DNA from: Betaproteobacteria bacterium | GTDB lineage: Bacteria; Pseudomonadota; Gammaproteobacteria; Burkholderiales; SG8-39 | Reading direction: 5' to 3' | Assembly: GCA_025356085.1 (NCBI GenBank) | Contig: JANXUV010000207.1 | Span: forward strand, 1 to 34,650 | DNA length: 34,650 bases | Part shown: positions 17,872 to 29,238 of the stretch, piece by piece | How positions within the stretch are numbered: position 1 is the first letter of the stretch | Layout of the letters: the number at the start of each line of letters is the position of its first letter | The notes under the pieces: model-generated | The model's database searches: none | What the model was told of the DNA's origin: nothing | What the model saw: the letters and a program-made list of their open reading frames with translations, nothing else | Translations under genes and position numbers: made by a program

Positions 17872-18192
17872 ATGGCGCGCGCCATCATCCAGGTGCCGGC
17901 GCGTGCGAAGCGCGGCGACATTCTCGAGCTGCGGGCGCTCATCGGCCACGTCATGGAAACCGGCTTTCGCCGTACCGAATCGGGGGCGCTGGTGCCGCGC
18001 GACATCATCCGGCAGCTGGTCTGCACTTACAATGGCATCGAGGTCTTTCGCGCCGACTTCCATCCGGCGATCGCCGCCAATCCGCTGATCAGTTTCACCA
18101 CCGTCGCCACCGAGAGCGGGAAAATGGAATTCCGCTGGACCGGCGACAACGACTTCTCCGCGACCGAGTCGGCGCCGATCACCGTAGAGTGA
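17872..18192 (+). CDS. soxZ: thiosulfate oxidation carrier complex protein SoxZ
   Basis: 106 aa; VPARAKRGDILELRALIGHVMETGFRRTESGALVPRDIIRQLVCTYNGIEVFRADFHPAIAANPLISF. Confidence 0.93.
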   Translation: MARAIIQVPARAKRGDILELRALIGHVMETGFRRTESGALVPRDIIRQLVCTYNGIEVFRADFHPAIAANPLISFTTVATESGKMEFRWTGDNDFSATESAPITVE

Positions 18193-18938
18193 TAGCGCGT
18201 TTTCTTTTCCTGTTTTTGATTCTCGGTTCGCCCGCGGGAGCGCAGACGCCTCCCGCAGATCGTCGTTCCGGCTACGAATTCATGGGTCAGGACACGCGCG
18301 CCATGCAGAATGACGACGCAACCAACCCCGCAATGCTCTGGGTGCTGGATGGAGAGGCGCTTTGGGGCCGTAGGACCGGAGCGGCAGACAAGGCCTGCGC
18401 CGACTGCCACCAGGGCATGCAGGGTGTTGCCGCGCGCTACCCCGCACTGCATTCTGAAAAACTGGTCAATCTTGACCAGCGCATCAACCTTTGCCGCACC
18501 GAACAGCAAAAGGCGCCGGCATTGCAGCTCGAAAGCCGCGAACTGCTCGCGCTAAGCGCGTATATCGGCCGGCAGTCGCGCGGCCTCCCGATCGACATCG
18601 CCGAATCTGAGCAGGCAAAGCCTTTCCTGGACTCCGGGCGGGCGGCGTTCAACCGGCGGCAGGGCCAGCTGAATCTTTCCTGCACGCAGTGCCACGTTGG
18701 GCTCGCCGGCAACAAGCTCGCCGGCAATCCGATTCCGCAGGCCCATCCGACCGGCTACCCGATCTACCGCCTGGAGTGGCAGGGCCTGGGCTCGCTGCAG
18801 CGGCGCCTGCGCAACTGCATGATCGGCGTGCGCGCCGAACCTTATGCCTATGGCTCGCCGGAGTTCGTCGAGCTCGAGTACTACCTGATGTGGCGCGCGC
18901 GCGGCATGAAGCTGGAGACTCCCGCGGTCCGGCCGTAG
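18189..18938 (+). CDS. soxA: diheme cytochrome SoxA
   Basis: 249 aa, GTG start; two CxxCH (CADCH, CTQCH), RINLCRTEQQKAP, catalytic-Cys region RLRNCMIGVRAEPYAYGSPEFVELEYYL. Confidence 0.92.
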   Translation: MIARFLFLFLILGSPAGAQTPPADRRSGYEFMGQDTRAMQNDDATNPAMLWVLDGEALWGRRTGAADKACADCHQGMQGVAARYPALHSEKLVNLDQRINLCRTEQQKAPALQLESRELLALSAYIGRQSRGLPIDIAESEQAKPFLDSGRAAFNRRQGQLNLSCTQCHVGLAGNKLAGNPIPQAHPTGYPIYRLEWQGLGSLQRRLRNCMIGVRAEPYAYGSPEFVELEYYLMWRARGMKLETPAVRP

Positions 18939-18946
18939 CGCGGCCG
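18930..18946 (+). terminator. GC hairpin CGGCCG-TAGCG-CGGCCG between the convergent ends of soxA and the GGDEF-EAL gene
   Basis: 6-bp self-complementary arms with the soxA TAG in the loop; only a weak T-rich stretch downstream. Confidence 0.3.
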
Positions 18947-18951
18947 CCCTG

Positions 18952-21465
18952 CTATGCCTTGATTTTCTTTGTCCGTGTTTTCGTGCTTGGTTCGCGCAAG
19001 CTCTGCAGCAAGGCTTCGATCTCCGCGGCCGGTTTCGGGCGGCAGAACAGGAAGCCCTGGTAGGAATCGCAGCCCCGGGTGCGCAGGAACGCCAGTTGTT
19101 CCTTGGTCTCGACGCCTTCGGCGAGGGACTTCAGCTTCAGCTGCTTGGCCAGCGTGATCACGGTGCTGACGATGGCGGCGTCGTCGCGATCGCTCTTGAT
19201 GTCGCGCACGAACGACTGGTCCACCTTGAGCGTGTGCACCTGGAAGCGGTGCAGGTAGGCGAGCGAGGAATAGCCGGTACCGAAATCATCGAGCGAAATC
19301 TGCACGCCGATGTCGTGCAGCGCGCGCAGGCCTGCGGCGGCTTCCTCGGTGCGGTGCATCATGGTGCTCTCGGTGATTTCCAACTCGAGGAGACCCGGCG
19401 GCAGGCCGGTTTCCTCGAGAATCGCGGACACCATCTGCACCAGGTTTTCCTGGCGGAACTGCCGCGCCGAGAGGTTCACCGCCATGGTGATTGGCCCCAG
19501 GCCGGCGTCGAGCCAGCGCTTCGCCTGCAGGCAGGCTTCGCGCAGCACCCATGCGCCGATCGGCAGGATCAGCCCGGTTTCCTCGGCGAGCGGGATGAAA
19601 TGCGCCGGCTCCACCATGCCGTGCTCGCGGTCGTTCCAGCGCAGCAGCGCCTCGACGCCAATGACCGCGCCGCTGCGAACGTCCACCTGCGGCTGGTAGT
19701 ACAACTGCAGTTCGCCGCGCGCGACCGCGCCGCGCAGCCGCCCCAGCATGTCCACGCGCTTTTCCGTGCGTTCGCTCATGTCGGGGGAGAAGAACTGGAC
19801 GTTGTTCCGGCCTTCCTGCTTGGCGTGGTACATCGCCAGGTCTGCGTTCCTCAGCAGGGTGTCGGCGTCTTGGTCGTCCAGCGGATACACCGTCACGCCG
19901 ATGCTGGTCGACAGGTGCAGCTCGTGGCCCGCGACGTCGGCCCGCTCGGAAATCGAGCGCAGCAGCTTGTCCGCAACGCGCGAGATTTCCTCGGCATTGC
20001 GCACGTCTTCCAGCAGGATGGTGAATTCATCACCGCCGAGCCGCGCCACGGTGTCCGTGGCGCGCAGGCAGCTTTCCAGCCGCAGCGCAATCTCCTTCAG
20101 CACCGCGTCGCCCACCGCGTGTCCCAGGCTGTCGTTGACCTCCTTGAACTGGTCGAGATCGAGGAACATCACCGCCAGCAGCGTCTGGCCGCGGTCGGCG
20201 CGCGCCATCGCGCGCTTCAGGCGCCCCTGCAGCAGCGCGCGGTTGGGCAGCCCGGTGAGGGTGTCGTAATGCGCCATGCGCGCGAGCTCCTCCTCGGCGC
20301 GCATGCGCGCGGTGATGTCGCGCGCCACGCCGCGGTAACCGCGGAAGCTGCCCTTGTCGTCGAAGATCGGCTTGCCGGTGTGGCTGACATAGGTGACGCG
20401 GCCGTCGGCGTTGGAGCGCGCCAGCACGAAATCCCTGAACGGCAGGTGCGCCTCCAGCGTGGCGCGGTGGCGCGCCATTTCCTCGTCGCCGCCATGCCGG
20501 TCGTAATCCCAGCGGTGCTTGCCGATCAGCGTTTCCGGGCCGACGCCGCGCACCTTGCGGATGCCCTCGGATACGTAGGTGAAGCGCAGCTCGGCGTCCA
20601 TCTCCCAGTACCAGTCCGAGGAGAGTTCGGTGAGACTGCGGAAGCGCTCGGCGATCTCGCGCAGGCTGCGCTTGGTGCGCTTGGTCTGCGTGATGTTGCG
20701 CCCGACGCCGCGGTATCCGGTGAAGCGTCCCTGTGCGTCGAACACCGGCTTGCCGCTCACCTGGACGATGACGCTGGCCCCTTTTTCGTCGCGCCTGCGC
20801 AGTTCGAGTTCATGGAACGGCTCGTGCCGCTCCAGCTGCGCGCGGTGCGCGTTCCAGTCTTCCTCGCGCATGTTGAGCCAAGGATAGTCCCATCGTAGCT
20901 TGCCGATGAAGGTCGGCGCCGCCAGCCCCATCGATTGCGTGCCGCGCGAGACGTCGACGAAGCGGAATTCCGCATCCTGCTCCCAGTACCAGTCGGCGGA
21001 GAGTTCGGTCAGATCGCGGAAGCGCTGCTCGCTGCGCTCCAGCGCCTGGCGCGCTTCGACTGTCGCCGTCACGTCGACGAAGGAGCCGACCACGCCGCGG
21101 CTCCCGTAGGGCGCGGGCAGTTCCACGGCCGTGGTGCTGACCGATATCCAGACGCGCTTGCCATCCGGCCGCAGCACGCCTTTCACCACGTCGCGGTGGG
21201 GCTGCCCCGTGGCGAGGGTTTCCAGCGGCGGGTGGCGATCGATTGGCCAGGCGACCGGATCGATCGGCGAGGCCACGCAACCGCGGTCGGTGGGCCGGGT
21301 ACCGACCAGGTCCTGCAATGACCGGCCGAGAATGGTCTCGGCGGCGGGGTTCGCGGTGATCACCTTGCCGTCGCTGTCGTAGATCAGTACACCCTCGGAG
21401 AGGTTGTCGATGACGGCGCGCAGCAGCTCGCGGTTGTCCTTTTCGAGAGGCGTGCGGCTGTTCAC
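18952..21465 (-). CDS. PAS-PAS-PAS-GGDEF-EAL cyclic-di-GMP signalling protein
   Basis: 837 aa; [80 protein letters not shown]. Confidence 0.93.
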   Translation of the reverse strand: MNSRTPLEKDNRELLRAVIDNLSEGVLIYDSDGKVITANPAAETILGRSLQDLVGTRPTDRGCVASPIDPVAWPIDRHPPLETLATGQPHRDVVKGVLRPDGKRVWISVSTTAVELPAPYGSRGVVGSFVDVTATVEARQALERSEQRFRDLTELSADWYWEQDAEFRFVDVSRGTQSMGLAAPTFIGKLRWDYPWLNMREEDWNAHRAQLERHEPFHELELRRRDEKGASVIVQVSGKPVFDAQGRFTGYRGVGRNITQTKRTKRSLREIAERFRSLTELSSDWYWEMDAELRFTYVSEGIRKVRGVGPETLIGKHRWDYDRHGGDEEMARHRATLEAHLPFRDFVLARSNADGRVTYVSHTGKPIFDDKGSFRGYRGVARDITARMRAEEELARMAHYDTLTGLPNRALLQGRLKRAMARADRGQTLLAVMFLDLDQFKEVNDSLGHAVGDAVLKEIALRLESCLRATDTVARLGGDEFTILLEDVRNAEEISRVADKLLRSISERADVAGHELHLSTSIGVTVYPLDDQDADTLLRNADLAMYHAKQEGRNNVQFFSPDMSERTEKRVDMLGRLRGAVARGELQLYYQPQVDVRSGAVIGVEALLRWNDREHGMVEPAHFIPLAEETGLILPIGAWVLREACLQAKRWLDAGLGPITMAVNLSARQFRQENLVQMVSAILEETGLPPGLLELEITESTMMHRTEEAAAGLRALHDIGVQISLDDFGTGYSSLAYLHRFQVHTLKVDQSFVRDIKSDRDDAAIVSTVITLAKQLKLKSLAEGVETKEQLAFLRTRGCDSYQGFLFCRPKPAAEIEALLQSLREPSTKTRTKKIKA
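20603..21030 (-). repeat. tandem PAS-domain duplication inside the GGDEF-EAL gene (378-bp period)
   Basis: tcccagtaccagtc recurs at 20603 and 20981; encoded [23 protein letters not shown] and [23 protein letters not shown]. Confidence 0.75.
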
Positions 21466-22973
21466 GCGGCGCTCCAGTGCAGCGAGCGGCTCACGGCTTC
21501 GTGCCAGCGCGCGAGCAGTTCATCGGCGTCGGCGCGCGCCATGTGCGGCTCGAAGCGGCGCTCCATCTGCCATTGGGCGGCAATTTCCTCGCGCGATTTC
21601 CAGACGTCGGTATACAGGCCGGCAAGATATGCGGCGCCCAGCGCCGTGGTCTCCAGTACCTTCGGCCGCACTACCGGAACGCCGAGGATGTCGGCCTGGA
21701 ACTGCATCAGCAGGTCGTTGGCGGCGGCGCCGCCGTCCACGCGCAGCTCGGAGAGTTTCTCGCCCGCATCTTTTTGCATCGCATCAAGGACGTCGGCGCT
21801 CTGATAGGCAATGGATTCGAGCGCCGCGCGCGCGATGTGGGCGCGCGATGAGCCGCGCGTCAGGCCGACGATCGCGCCGCGCGCGTGCGGGTCCCAATGC
21901 GGCGCGCCCAGGCCGGTAAAGGCTGGCACGATATAGACGCCGCCATTGTCCAGGACGTCCGATGCGAGCCGTTCGATGTCGGCAGAGGACTCGAAAAACT
22001 TCATTTCGTCCCGAAGCCATTGCACGACCGCGCCGCCGATGAACACGCTGCCTTCCAGCGCGTACTGGCGGTCCACGTCGCGCGCATCCACCGCGCGCCC
22101 GATCTGCGCGGCAGCGGTGGCCAGCAATCCATGCTTGGATGGCACCACTTTGTCGCCAGTGTGCATCAGCATGAAGCAGCCGGTGCCGTAAGTGTTCTTC
22201 GCCATGCCTGCCGTATGGCAACCCTGGCCGAACAGGGCCGCCTGCTGGTCGCCGGCGACGCCGGTGATGGGAATGGGGGCGCCGAGAATCGCGGGTGCGA
22301 CCATGCCGAAAGCGTGGGAGGAGGGAAATACGTCGGGCAGCATCGCCCGCGGCACGCGCAGCAGCGCGAGCAGCTCCGGATCCCAGTCGCCCGAATGGAT
22401 ATTGAAAAGCAGGGTGCGCGACGCATTGGTCGCATCGGTGACATGTACCTTGCTCTGCGACAGGTGCCAGACCAGCCAGGTGTCTACCGTGCCGAAGGCG
22501 AGCTCGCCCAGTTCCGCGCGCCGCCGCGCGCCCGGGATCTGGTCGAGGATCCATGCCACCTTGGTGCCGGAGAAGTAGGGATCGAGCACCAGGCCGGTGC
22601 GCTCCTTAACCAGGCTTTCGGCGCCCACCTCCTTCAGTTCGGCGCACATCGGCGCGGTGCGCCGGTCCTGCCAGACGATCGCCCTGTGGATCGCCTGTCC
22701 GGTCTGGCGGTCCCAGACCACAGTGGTCTCGCGCTGGTTGGCGATGCCGCACGCGACCATATCCTCGGCCTTGAGGCCCGAGCTGCGCAGCGCTTCGCGC
22801 GCGACGTCGCGCTGCGTGCGCCAGATTTCATCCGGATCGTGCTCCACCCAGCCGGGCTGCGGGTAGTGTTGCTTGAATTCGCGCTGCGCCGAGGCGACCG
22901 GCTTGCCGGTCTCGTCGAAAATGATGGCGCGCGAACTGGTGGTGCCCTGGTCGAGGGCGATGACATATCGCAT
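21462..22973 (-). CDS. glpK: glycerol kinase
   Basis: 503 aa; [104 protein letters not shown]. Confidence 0.96.
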   Translation of the reverse strand: MRYVIALDQGTTSSRAIIFDETGKPVASAQREFKQHYPQPGWVEHDPDEIWRTQRDVAREALRSSGLKAEDMVACGIANQRETTVVWDRQTGQAIHRAIVWQDRRTAPMCAELKEVGAESLVKERTGLVLDPYFSGTKVAWILDQIPGARRRAELGELAFGTVDTWLVWHLSQSKVHVTDATNASRTLLFNIHSGDWDPELLALLRVPRAMLPDVFPSSHAFGMVAPAILGAPIPITGVAGDQQAALFGQGCHTAGMAKNTYGTGCFMLMHTGDKVVPSKHGLLATAAAQIGRAVDARDVDRQYALEGSVFIGGAVVQWLRDEMKFFESSADIERLASDVLDNGGVYIVPAFTGLGAPHWDPHARGAIVGLTRGSSRAHIARAALESIAYQSADVLDAMQKDAGEKLSELRVDGGAAANDLLMQFQADILGVPVVRPKVLETTALGAAYLAGLYTDVWKSREEIAAQWQMERRFEPHMARADADELLARWHEAVSRSLHWSAA

Positions 22974-22995
22974 TTGGTCAATGATTCTAACCGCA

Positions 22996-23023
22996 TTGAA
23001 AACTGCGGGGCCGATGCTAAACT
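22996..23023 (+). promoter_or_regulatory. candidate sigma70 promoter for sucCD: TTGAAA - 16 bp - TAAACT with TGn extension
   Basis: ttgaaaactgcggggccgatgctaaact upstream of sucC, followed by SD-like AGGGAGA. Confidence 0.5.
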
Positions 23024-23050
23024 GCGCCGCTCCAGGGAGAATATCGCCGC

Positions 23051-24217
<1,167 letters not shown>

Positions 24218-24219
24218 CG

Positions 24220-25098
24220 ATGAGTATCCTGATCGACAAGAACACCCGGGTGATGACGCAGGGCATCACCGGGAAAACCGGCCAGTTCCATACCAAGATG
24301 GGCAAGGAGTACGCCAACGGCAAGAACTGCTACGTCGCCGGCGTGAATCCGAAGAAAGCCGGCGAGAGCTATGAAGGGATCCCGATTTTCGGCACGGTTA
24401 CCGAAGCGAAGAAGCAGACCGGCGCGACAGTGTCCGTCATCTACGTCCCGCCCCCGTTCGCGGCCGCTGCGATCGATGAGGCCATCGAGGCCGACCTGGA
24501 CCTGGTGATCTGCATCACCGAGGGCATCCCGGTGCGCGACATGATCCGCACCAAGTACAAAATGCAGGGGAAGAGGACGCGACTGGTCGGGCCAAACTGC
24601 CCCGGCGTGATCACCCCGGAAGAAATAAAGATCGGCATCATGCCGGGCCACATCCACAAGAAGGGCCCGATCGGCGTGGTGTCGCGCTCGGGCACGCTGA
24701 CCTACGAAGCGGTCGGCCAGCTGATGGACCTTGGTCTTGGCCAGTCCTCCTGCGTCGGCATCGGCGGCGACCCGGTGAACGGGCTGAAGCATATCGACGT
24801 GCTCAAGATGTTCAACGACGACCCACTGACCGAGGCGGTGATCATGGTGGGCGAGATCGGCGGTTCGGACGAGGAGACCGCGGCGCAGTGGGTCAAGGCG
24901 AACATGAGGAAACCGGTGGTCGGCTTCATCGCAGGCGTTACCGCGCCGCCGGGCAAGCGCATGGGTCACGCCGGCGCCATCATCTCGGGCGGCAAGGGAA
25001 CCGCGCAGGAAAAGCTCGCCGTCATGGAAGCTTGCGGCATCAAGGTCACCAAGAACCCGGCCGAAATGGGCAAGCTGCTCAAGTCCGTATTGAAGTGA
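24220..25098 (+). CDS. sucD: succinate-CoA ligase alpha subunit
   Basis: 293 aa; [61 protein letters not shown]; ends KLLKSVLK. Confidence 0.97.
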   Translation: MSILIDKNTRVMTQGITGKTGQFHTKMGKEYANGKNCYVAGVNPKKAGESYEGIPIFGTVTEAKKQTGATVSVIYVPPPFAAAAIDEAIEADLDLVICITEGIPVRDMIRTKYKMQGKRTRLVGPNCPGVITPEEIKIGIMPGHIHKKGPIGVVSRSGTLTYEAVGQLMDLGLGQSSCVGIGGDPVNGLKHIDVLKMFNDDPLTEAVIMVGEIGGSDEETAAQWVKANMRKPVVGFIAGVTAPPGKRMGHAGAIISGGKGTAQEKLAVMEACGIKVTKNPAEMGKLLKSVLK

Positions 25099-25110
25099 AG
25101 TAGCACCTCT

Positions 25111-26325
25111 CTGGCGCTCGAAAAGCCGATCCTCACGCTGCCCGGTCCGCGGCAGATCGCCGCGGATTTCGGCGGCGTTTACGCCGCAAACGGGCTGATC
25201 GGATTCATTTTCGCTGCCACCGGTCCGGTGGCGATCGTGCTGGCGATCGGCGCGCAGGGCGGACTGACCGAATCGGATCTCGCTTCCTGGATCTTCGGCT
25301 CGTTCTTCCTGGGCGGCCTGGCCACGCTGTCGTTTTCCCTGTTATACCGCCAACCGCTGGTGTTCTTCTGGACCATTCCGGGCTCGGTGCTGGTCGGGCC
25401 CGCGCTCGGCCACCTCTCGTTCCCGGAAATTATCGGCGCTTTCATCGCCTCTGCCGTGCTGATGCTGGTGTTGGGCCTGTCCGGCTGGGTGCGGCGCTGC
25501 ACCGAGGCCGCGCCGATGCCGATCGTGATGGCGATGGTAGCGGGCGTGTTCCTGCGCTTCGGTTTGAATCTGGTGTTCTCCATGCGCGACGATTTCTGGG
25601 TCGCGGCGCCGATGGTGCTGGCCTTTGTGTTTCTTTCCTATTCAAAAAAGGCGGGACAATTGCTTCCCCCGGTGCTTGGCGCGCTCTTGGCAGGCGCAAT
25701 CGCGGTCTGGGCGCTCGGCAGGTTCCAGGCGCCCGCGACGCTGTTCGCTTTCGCCGCGCCCAATCTCCATGTGCCGGTGTTTTCCTGGCAGGCGATGATC
25801 GAGCTGGTGGTGCCGCTCGCGATCACGGTGCTGGTGGTGCAGAACGGGCAGGGTTTCGCGGTGCTCACCGCCGCGGGCCACAAACCGCCGATGAACGCGA
25901 TCGCCGCCGCCTGCGGCGGCATCTCCATCATCACTGCCTGCATGGGAGCAGTGTCCACCTGCCTGACCGGGCCGGTAAACGCGATCATCTCCAGCGCCGG
26001 CGAAAAACACCGCCACTACACGGGCGCGCTACTGGTCGGGTTGCTGGCGATCGCCTTCGGCTTGATGTCGCCGTTCTTCACGCGCCTGCTGCTGGCGACG
26101 CCGCCGGCCTTCATCGCGGCGCTGGGCGGCCTCGCCATGCTGCGAGTGCTACAGACCGCGTTCACGGTGTCCTTCGGCAGCGGCAAGTTCGTGCTCGGCG
26201 CGCTGGTGACTTTCCTGGTCACGGTGGCCGACGTGCCGATCTTCAGCATCGGCGCGGCGTTCTGGGGGCTGGTATTCGGTTTCCTGATTTCCTGGCTGCT
26301 GGAAAGGAAGGACTTCGCCCGCTAG
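25111..26325 (+). CDS. BenE-family benzoate/H+ symporter-like membrane transporter; start probably CTG 25111 (first canonical start is GTG 25228)
   Basis: LALEKPILTLPGPRQIAADFGGVYAANGLIGFIFAATGPVAIVLAIGAQGGL then multi-TM; FFWTIPGSVLVGPALGHLSFPEIIGAF; NGQGFAVLTAAGHKPPMNAIAAACGGISI. Confidence 0.8.
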   Translation: MALEKPILTLPGPRQIAADFGGVYAANGLIGFIFAATGPVAIVLAIGAQGGLTESDLASWIFGSFFLGGLATLSFSLLYRQPLVFFWTIPGSVLVGPALGHLSFPEIIGAFIASAVLMLVLGLSGWVRRCTEAAPMPIVMAMVAGVFLRFGLNLVFSMRDDFWVAAPMVLAFVFLSYSKKAGQLLPPVLGALLAGAIAVWALGRFQAPATLFAFAAPNLHVPVFSWQAMIELVVPLAITVLVVQNGQGFAVLTAAGHKPPMNAIAAACGGISIITACMGAVSTCLTGPVNAIISSAGEKHRHYTGALLVGLLAIAFGLMSPFFTRLLLATPPAFIAALGGLAMLRVLQTAFTVSFGSGKFVLGALVTFLVTVADVPIFSIGAAFWGLVFGFLISWLLERKDFAR

Positions 26326-26379
26326 CCTACTTGCTCGCGGCGACCTGGACGGCAATGCACGCCTGAAGATTCGAATTTG

Positions 26380-29187
26380 CTAGGCGAGGTCCGGCTCGCC
26401 GCAATGCTTCAGTATTTCGGCGCGTACGGCGTCGCGCAGCTTCACCGCTGCGGCCCAGTCGCCGCCTTCCGGGGCAATGGGCGTGCCGACGATCACCGAG
26501 ACCGCCGCGCGGCGCAGAACCCAGGTCCCGTCGCGCAGCACCGAGCGCACGCCGCGCAGCGCCACCGGCACCACCGGGATGCCGGCCTGCGCCGCGGCCT
26601 GGAAGGCGCCAGTGCGAAAGCCCATCAGCCCGGTCGAGCGCTGCAGCTTGCCCTCGGGGAATACGATCAGCGAGACGCCGCGCTTCGAGGCGTCGGCCAT
26701 GTCGCCCGCGTGTTCGGCGCTTTTCGCGACATCGAAGCGTTCGATGAACTGCGTGCCGAAGCCCGAGAGCAGCGCGCGCATGAGGAAATTTTCCTGGAAT
26801 TCGCGTTTGGCGACGAAGGCGAAGCCGCGATAATCGAGGATCGCGAGCAGCACCAGCGCGTCGAGATAGCTGGTGTGGTTCACCGCCAGGACCATGGGGG
26901 ATTTGATCTCCAGGTTTTCCTTGCCCGCCACCGCAACGGGAATACCGGAAAGAACCAGGAACCACTTTGAGACGGATTTCCCGACCGACCAGCACGCTCT
27001 GACCGGCAGGAGAAGCGATGCAAGCAATACGAAGGGAATCAGCGCTGCAAAAACCACGTAAGCGCGCAGCGCGAACAGCGCGCCGCCGAGGGTGCGCAGG
27101 CCGCGGCGCAGCTGCGGCGCGGCGCCGGCGAGCAGCAGGCGCGCGAACTGAAGCCACACCGCGCCGCCGGTGACCGCGGAGGGCCCGCGCTCGTAGAATT
27201 CGCGCGCGGCGACGCGGCGAATCTTTCCGCTGGAGGTCTTCGGCACGGTCGCGGGCGGCGCGAGCACGATGTCGTCGGCGGGGGCGCCGATCAGGCTCAC
27301 CGCCAGTTCGTTGATCATTCGCCTCAGGTCGTCGTGCCGCGAGGGATCGCGGTCCTTCATCTCCGCCAGCACCACCACGCGCTCGGTGCCGGTGGCGGCG
27401 TCCTGGCTGCCGAATACGGCCACGCAGCCGCGCCGCACGCCGGCGAGGTCGCCCACGGCCTGCTCCAGTTCATAGGGACTGATATTGCGGCCGCCGCGGA
27501 TGATGATGTCCTTCTCCCGCCCGGTCAGGAAAAGCGTGCCCTGCGACAGGTAGGCGCGGTCCCCGGTGTTCAGCCAGTCGCCGCTGCCGAACAATGTCTT
27601 CGTCGCCTCCGGATTTCGGTAATAGCCCGAGGTGGAGGAGGGGCCGTGAAACTGCAGCTGGCCTTCCTGCCGGTCCGGCAGTTCCAGTCCCGCGGTGTCC
27701 ACCACGCGAATGTCATGGCCGGGTATCGGCGTACCGCAGCCGATGACGATCAACGGCGAGGCTTCATTGGCTGCCGCCTCTATTGCTTCGCCCGTTCGCG
27801 TGAAGCGCTCGCGGTCGAGGCGGTCGGCGATCCAGGGCGTGCCGGGTACGGTGATCGCCACGCCGACCGAGGATTCCGCGAGGCCGTAGGAGGGCGACAG
27901 GCAATTCTTGCGCAGCCCCCATTTCGCGAAGCGCTTCTCGAATTTGACGATGGTGTCCGGGCTGACCGGCTCGGCGGCGTTGAAGGCGAAGCGCCACGTC
28001 GAAAGATCGATGCCTTCCATATCCTCGTCCGGGATGCGGCGGAGGCAGAGCTCGAAGGAAAAATTCGGTCCGCCCGACAGCGTGCCGCGATGGCGGTGGA
28101 TGGCGCGCAGCCAGCTTGAAGGCCGCGACAGGAAGGCAAGCGGCGACATCAGCACCGTCGGGAAGCCGAGCACCAGCGAGGCGAAGTTGGCGCCGATCAG
28201 GCCGAGGTCGTGATAGAGCGGCAGCCAGCTCACGAACACGTCCGACGCGCTGGTGTTCACCGCCGCGCCCATCGCGCGCACGTTAGCCATCAGGTTGGCG
28301 TGCGAGAGCACCACGCCCTTCGGATTGCCTGTGCTGCCGGAGGTGTACTGCAGGAAGCCCGTCTCGCCGGGATTGCCGTGCACCGGATTGAAGTTCTTCC
28401 CGGATGAGGAATTCAAATCGGCGGGAGTCAAAATCAATCCCAATGATTCCACCTGCGCCCGCAGCAGCCAGGCGAGCGGCTTCGCCTCCGGGATGGTGAT
28501 CATGATGTTCGCGCCTGCGCTCTTGAGTATCCCCACATGGCGCGTCATGTGGTCTTCGATGGTGGTCAGCCGCGCCGGTGGATACAGCGGCACCGGCACG
28601 CCGCCCGCGAGCAACACGCCGTAGAACGAATAGAGGTATTCCTTGCAGGTGGGCAGCATGATCGCCACCATCTGCCCGTGCTGCAGGCCCGCCTGCGCGA
28701 GGCGGGCGGCGTAGCCCATCGCGCCGTCCCAGAGCGCGCGGTAGCTGAGCGGGGATTCCTGGTGCTCCTCGTACATGAATACCGTCAGCCGGTCCGGCTG
28801 ACGATCGACGTGGTACTGCAACGCTTCGGTCAGCGTGCGCGCCTGTGATTCCGTTGGCGGACGCATGCCTTCGCCCTGTGCCAGGCTTGAGACCTGGGAT
28901 GCGCCGCGATCGGCGGCGCGTGGCGCCTGGCCGGTACTGGAGAGCAGGAAACGCAGCAGATCGCGCGGCGTTTCCGCGGTCGCCAGCGCCTGCTCCGGCA
29001 GTGCGATGCCGAACTCCTTCTCAAGCCGAAGCACGAGCTCGACGCGCGCCAGGCTGTCGAGGCCCAGTTCCCTTTCGAGCGAGCTGTCGAGCGCCGCATG
29101 AGGTTCGACGTGGGGCCGTGCCTCTTTCGCCACCGCAACGACGACGTCGAGCAGACGTTCCGGTCTGATTTCTCGGGTAGATTCCAT
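26380..29187 (-). CDS. fusion: N-terminal acyl-carrier domain, AMP-dependent fatty-acyl synthetase/ligase, C-terminal PlsC-type acyltransferase
   Basis: 936 aa from ATG 29187; LGLDSLARVELVLRLEKEFG (phosphopantetheine Ser), LQYTSGSTGNPKGVVLSHANLMAN, GRNISPYELE, TSSGKIRRVAAREFYE, NHTSYLDAL (HX4D), FPEGKLQRS. Confidence 0.88.
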   Translation of the reverse strand: MESTREIRPERLLDVVVAVAKEARPHVEPHAALDSSLERELGLDSLARVELVLRLEKEFGIALPEQALATAETPRDLLRFLLSSTGQAPRAADRGASQVSSLAQGEGMRPPTESQARTLTEALQYHVDRQPDRLTVFMYEEHQESPLSYRALWDGAMGYAARLAQAGLQHGQMVAIMLPTCKEYLYSFYGVLLAGGVPVPLYPPARLTTIEDHMTRHVGILKSAGANIMITIPEAKPLAWLLRAQVESLGLILTPADLNSSSGKNFNPVHGNPGETGFLQYTSGSTGNPKGVVLSHANLMANVRAMGAAVNTSASDVFVSWLPLYHDLGLIGANFASLVLGFPTVLMSPLAFLSRPSSWLRAIHRHRGTLSGGPNFSFELCLRRIPDEDMEGIDLSTWRFAFNAAEPVSPDTIVKFEKRFAKWGLRKNCLSPSYGLAESSVGVAITVPGTPWIADRLDRERFTRTGEAIEAAANEASPLIVIGCGTPIPGHDIRVVDTAGLELPDRQEGQLQFHGPSSTSGYYRNPEATKTLFGSGDWLNTGDRAYLSQGTLFLTGREKDIIIRGGRNISPYELEQAVGDLAGVRRGCVAVFGSQDAATGTERVVVLAEMKDRDPSRHDDLRRMINELAVSLIGAPADDIVLAPPATVPKTSSGKIRRVAAREFYERGPSAVTGGAVWLQFARLLLAGAAPQLRRGLRTLGGALFALRAYVVFAALIPFVLLASLLLPVRACWSVGKSVSKWFLVLSGIPVAVAGKENLEIKSPMVLAVNHTSYLDALVLLAILDYRGFAFVAKREFQENFLMRALLSGFGTQFIERFDVAKSAEHAGDMADASKRGVSLIVFPEGKLQRSTGLMGFRTGAFQAAAQAGIPVVPVALRGVRSVLRDGTWVLRRAAVSVIVGTPIAPEGGDWAAAVKLRDAVRAEILKHCGEPDLA

Positions 29188-29208
29188 TATCCTGCCGGTA
29201 ATCGGTGA

Positions 29209-29216
29209 GTGTACAC
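29209..29216. promoter_or_regulatory. palindromic GTGTACAC in the 51-bp divergent intergenic region; candidate overlapping -10 or operator
   Basis: Reads TACACT on minus and TACACG on plus between starts 29187 (-) and 29239 (+). Confidence 0.3.
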
Positions 29217-29238
29217 GGCTCTCCGGAGGGCATTCGCG

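Noticed and set aside
26326-26379. Possible C-terminal gene remnant (minus frame ...ANSNLQACIAVQVAASK*) between benE and the ligase gene
   Set aside because: Too short and not recognisable; the rest of that ORF (to 27157) is an out-of-frame reading of the acyltransferase gene.
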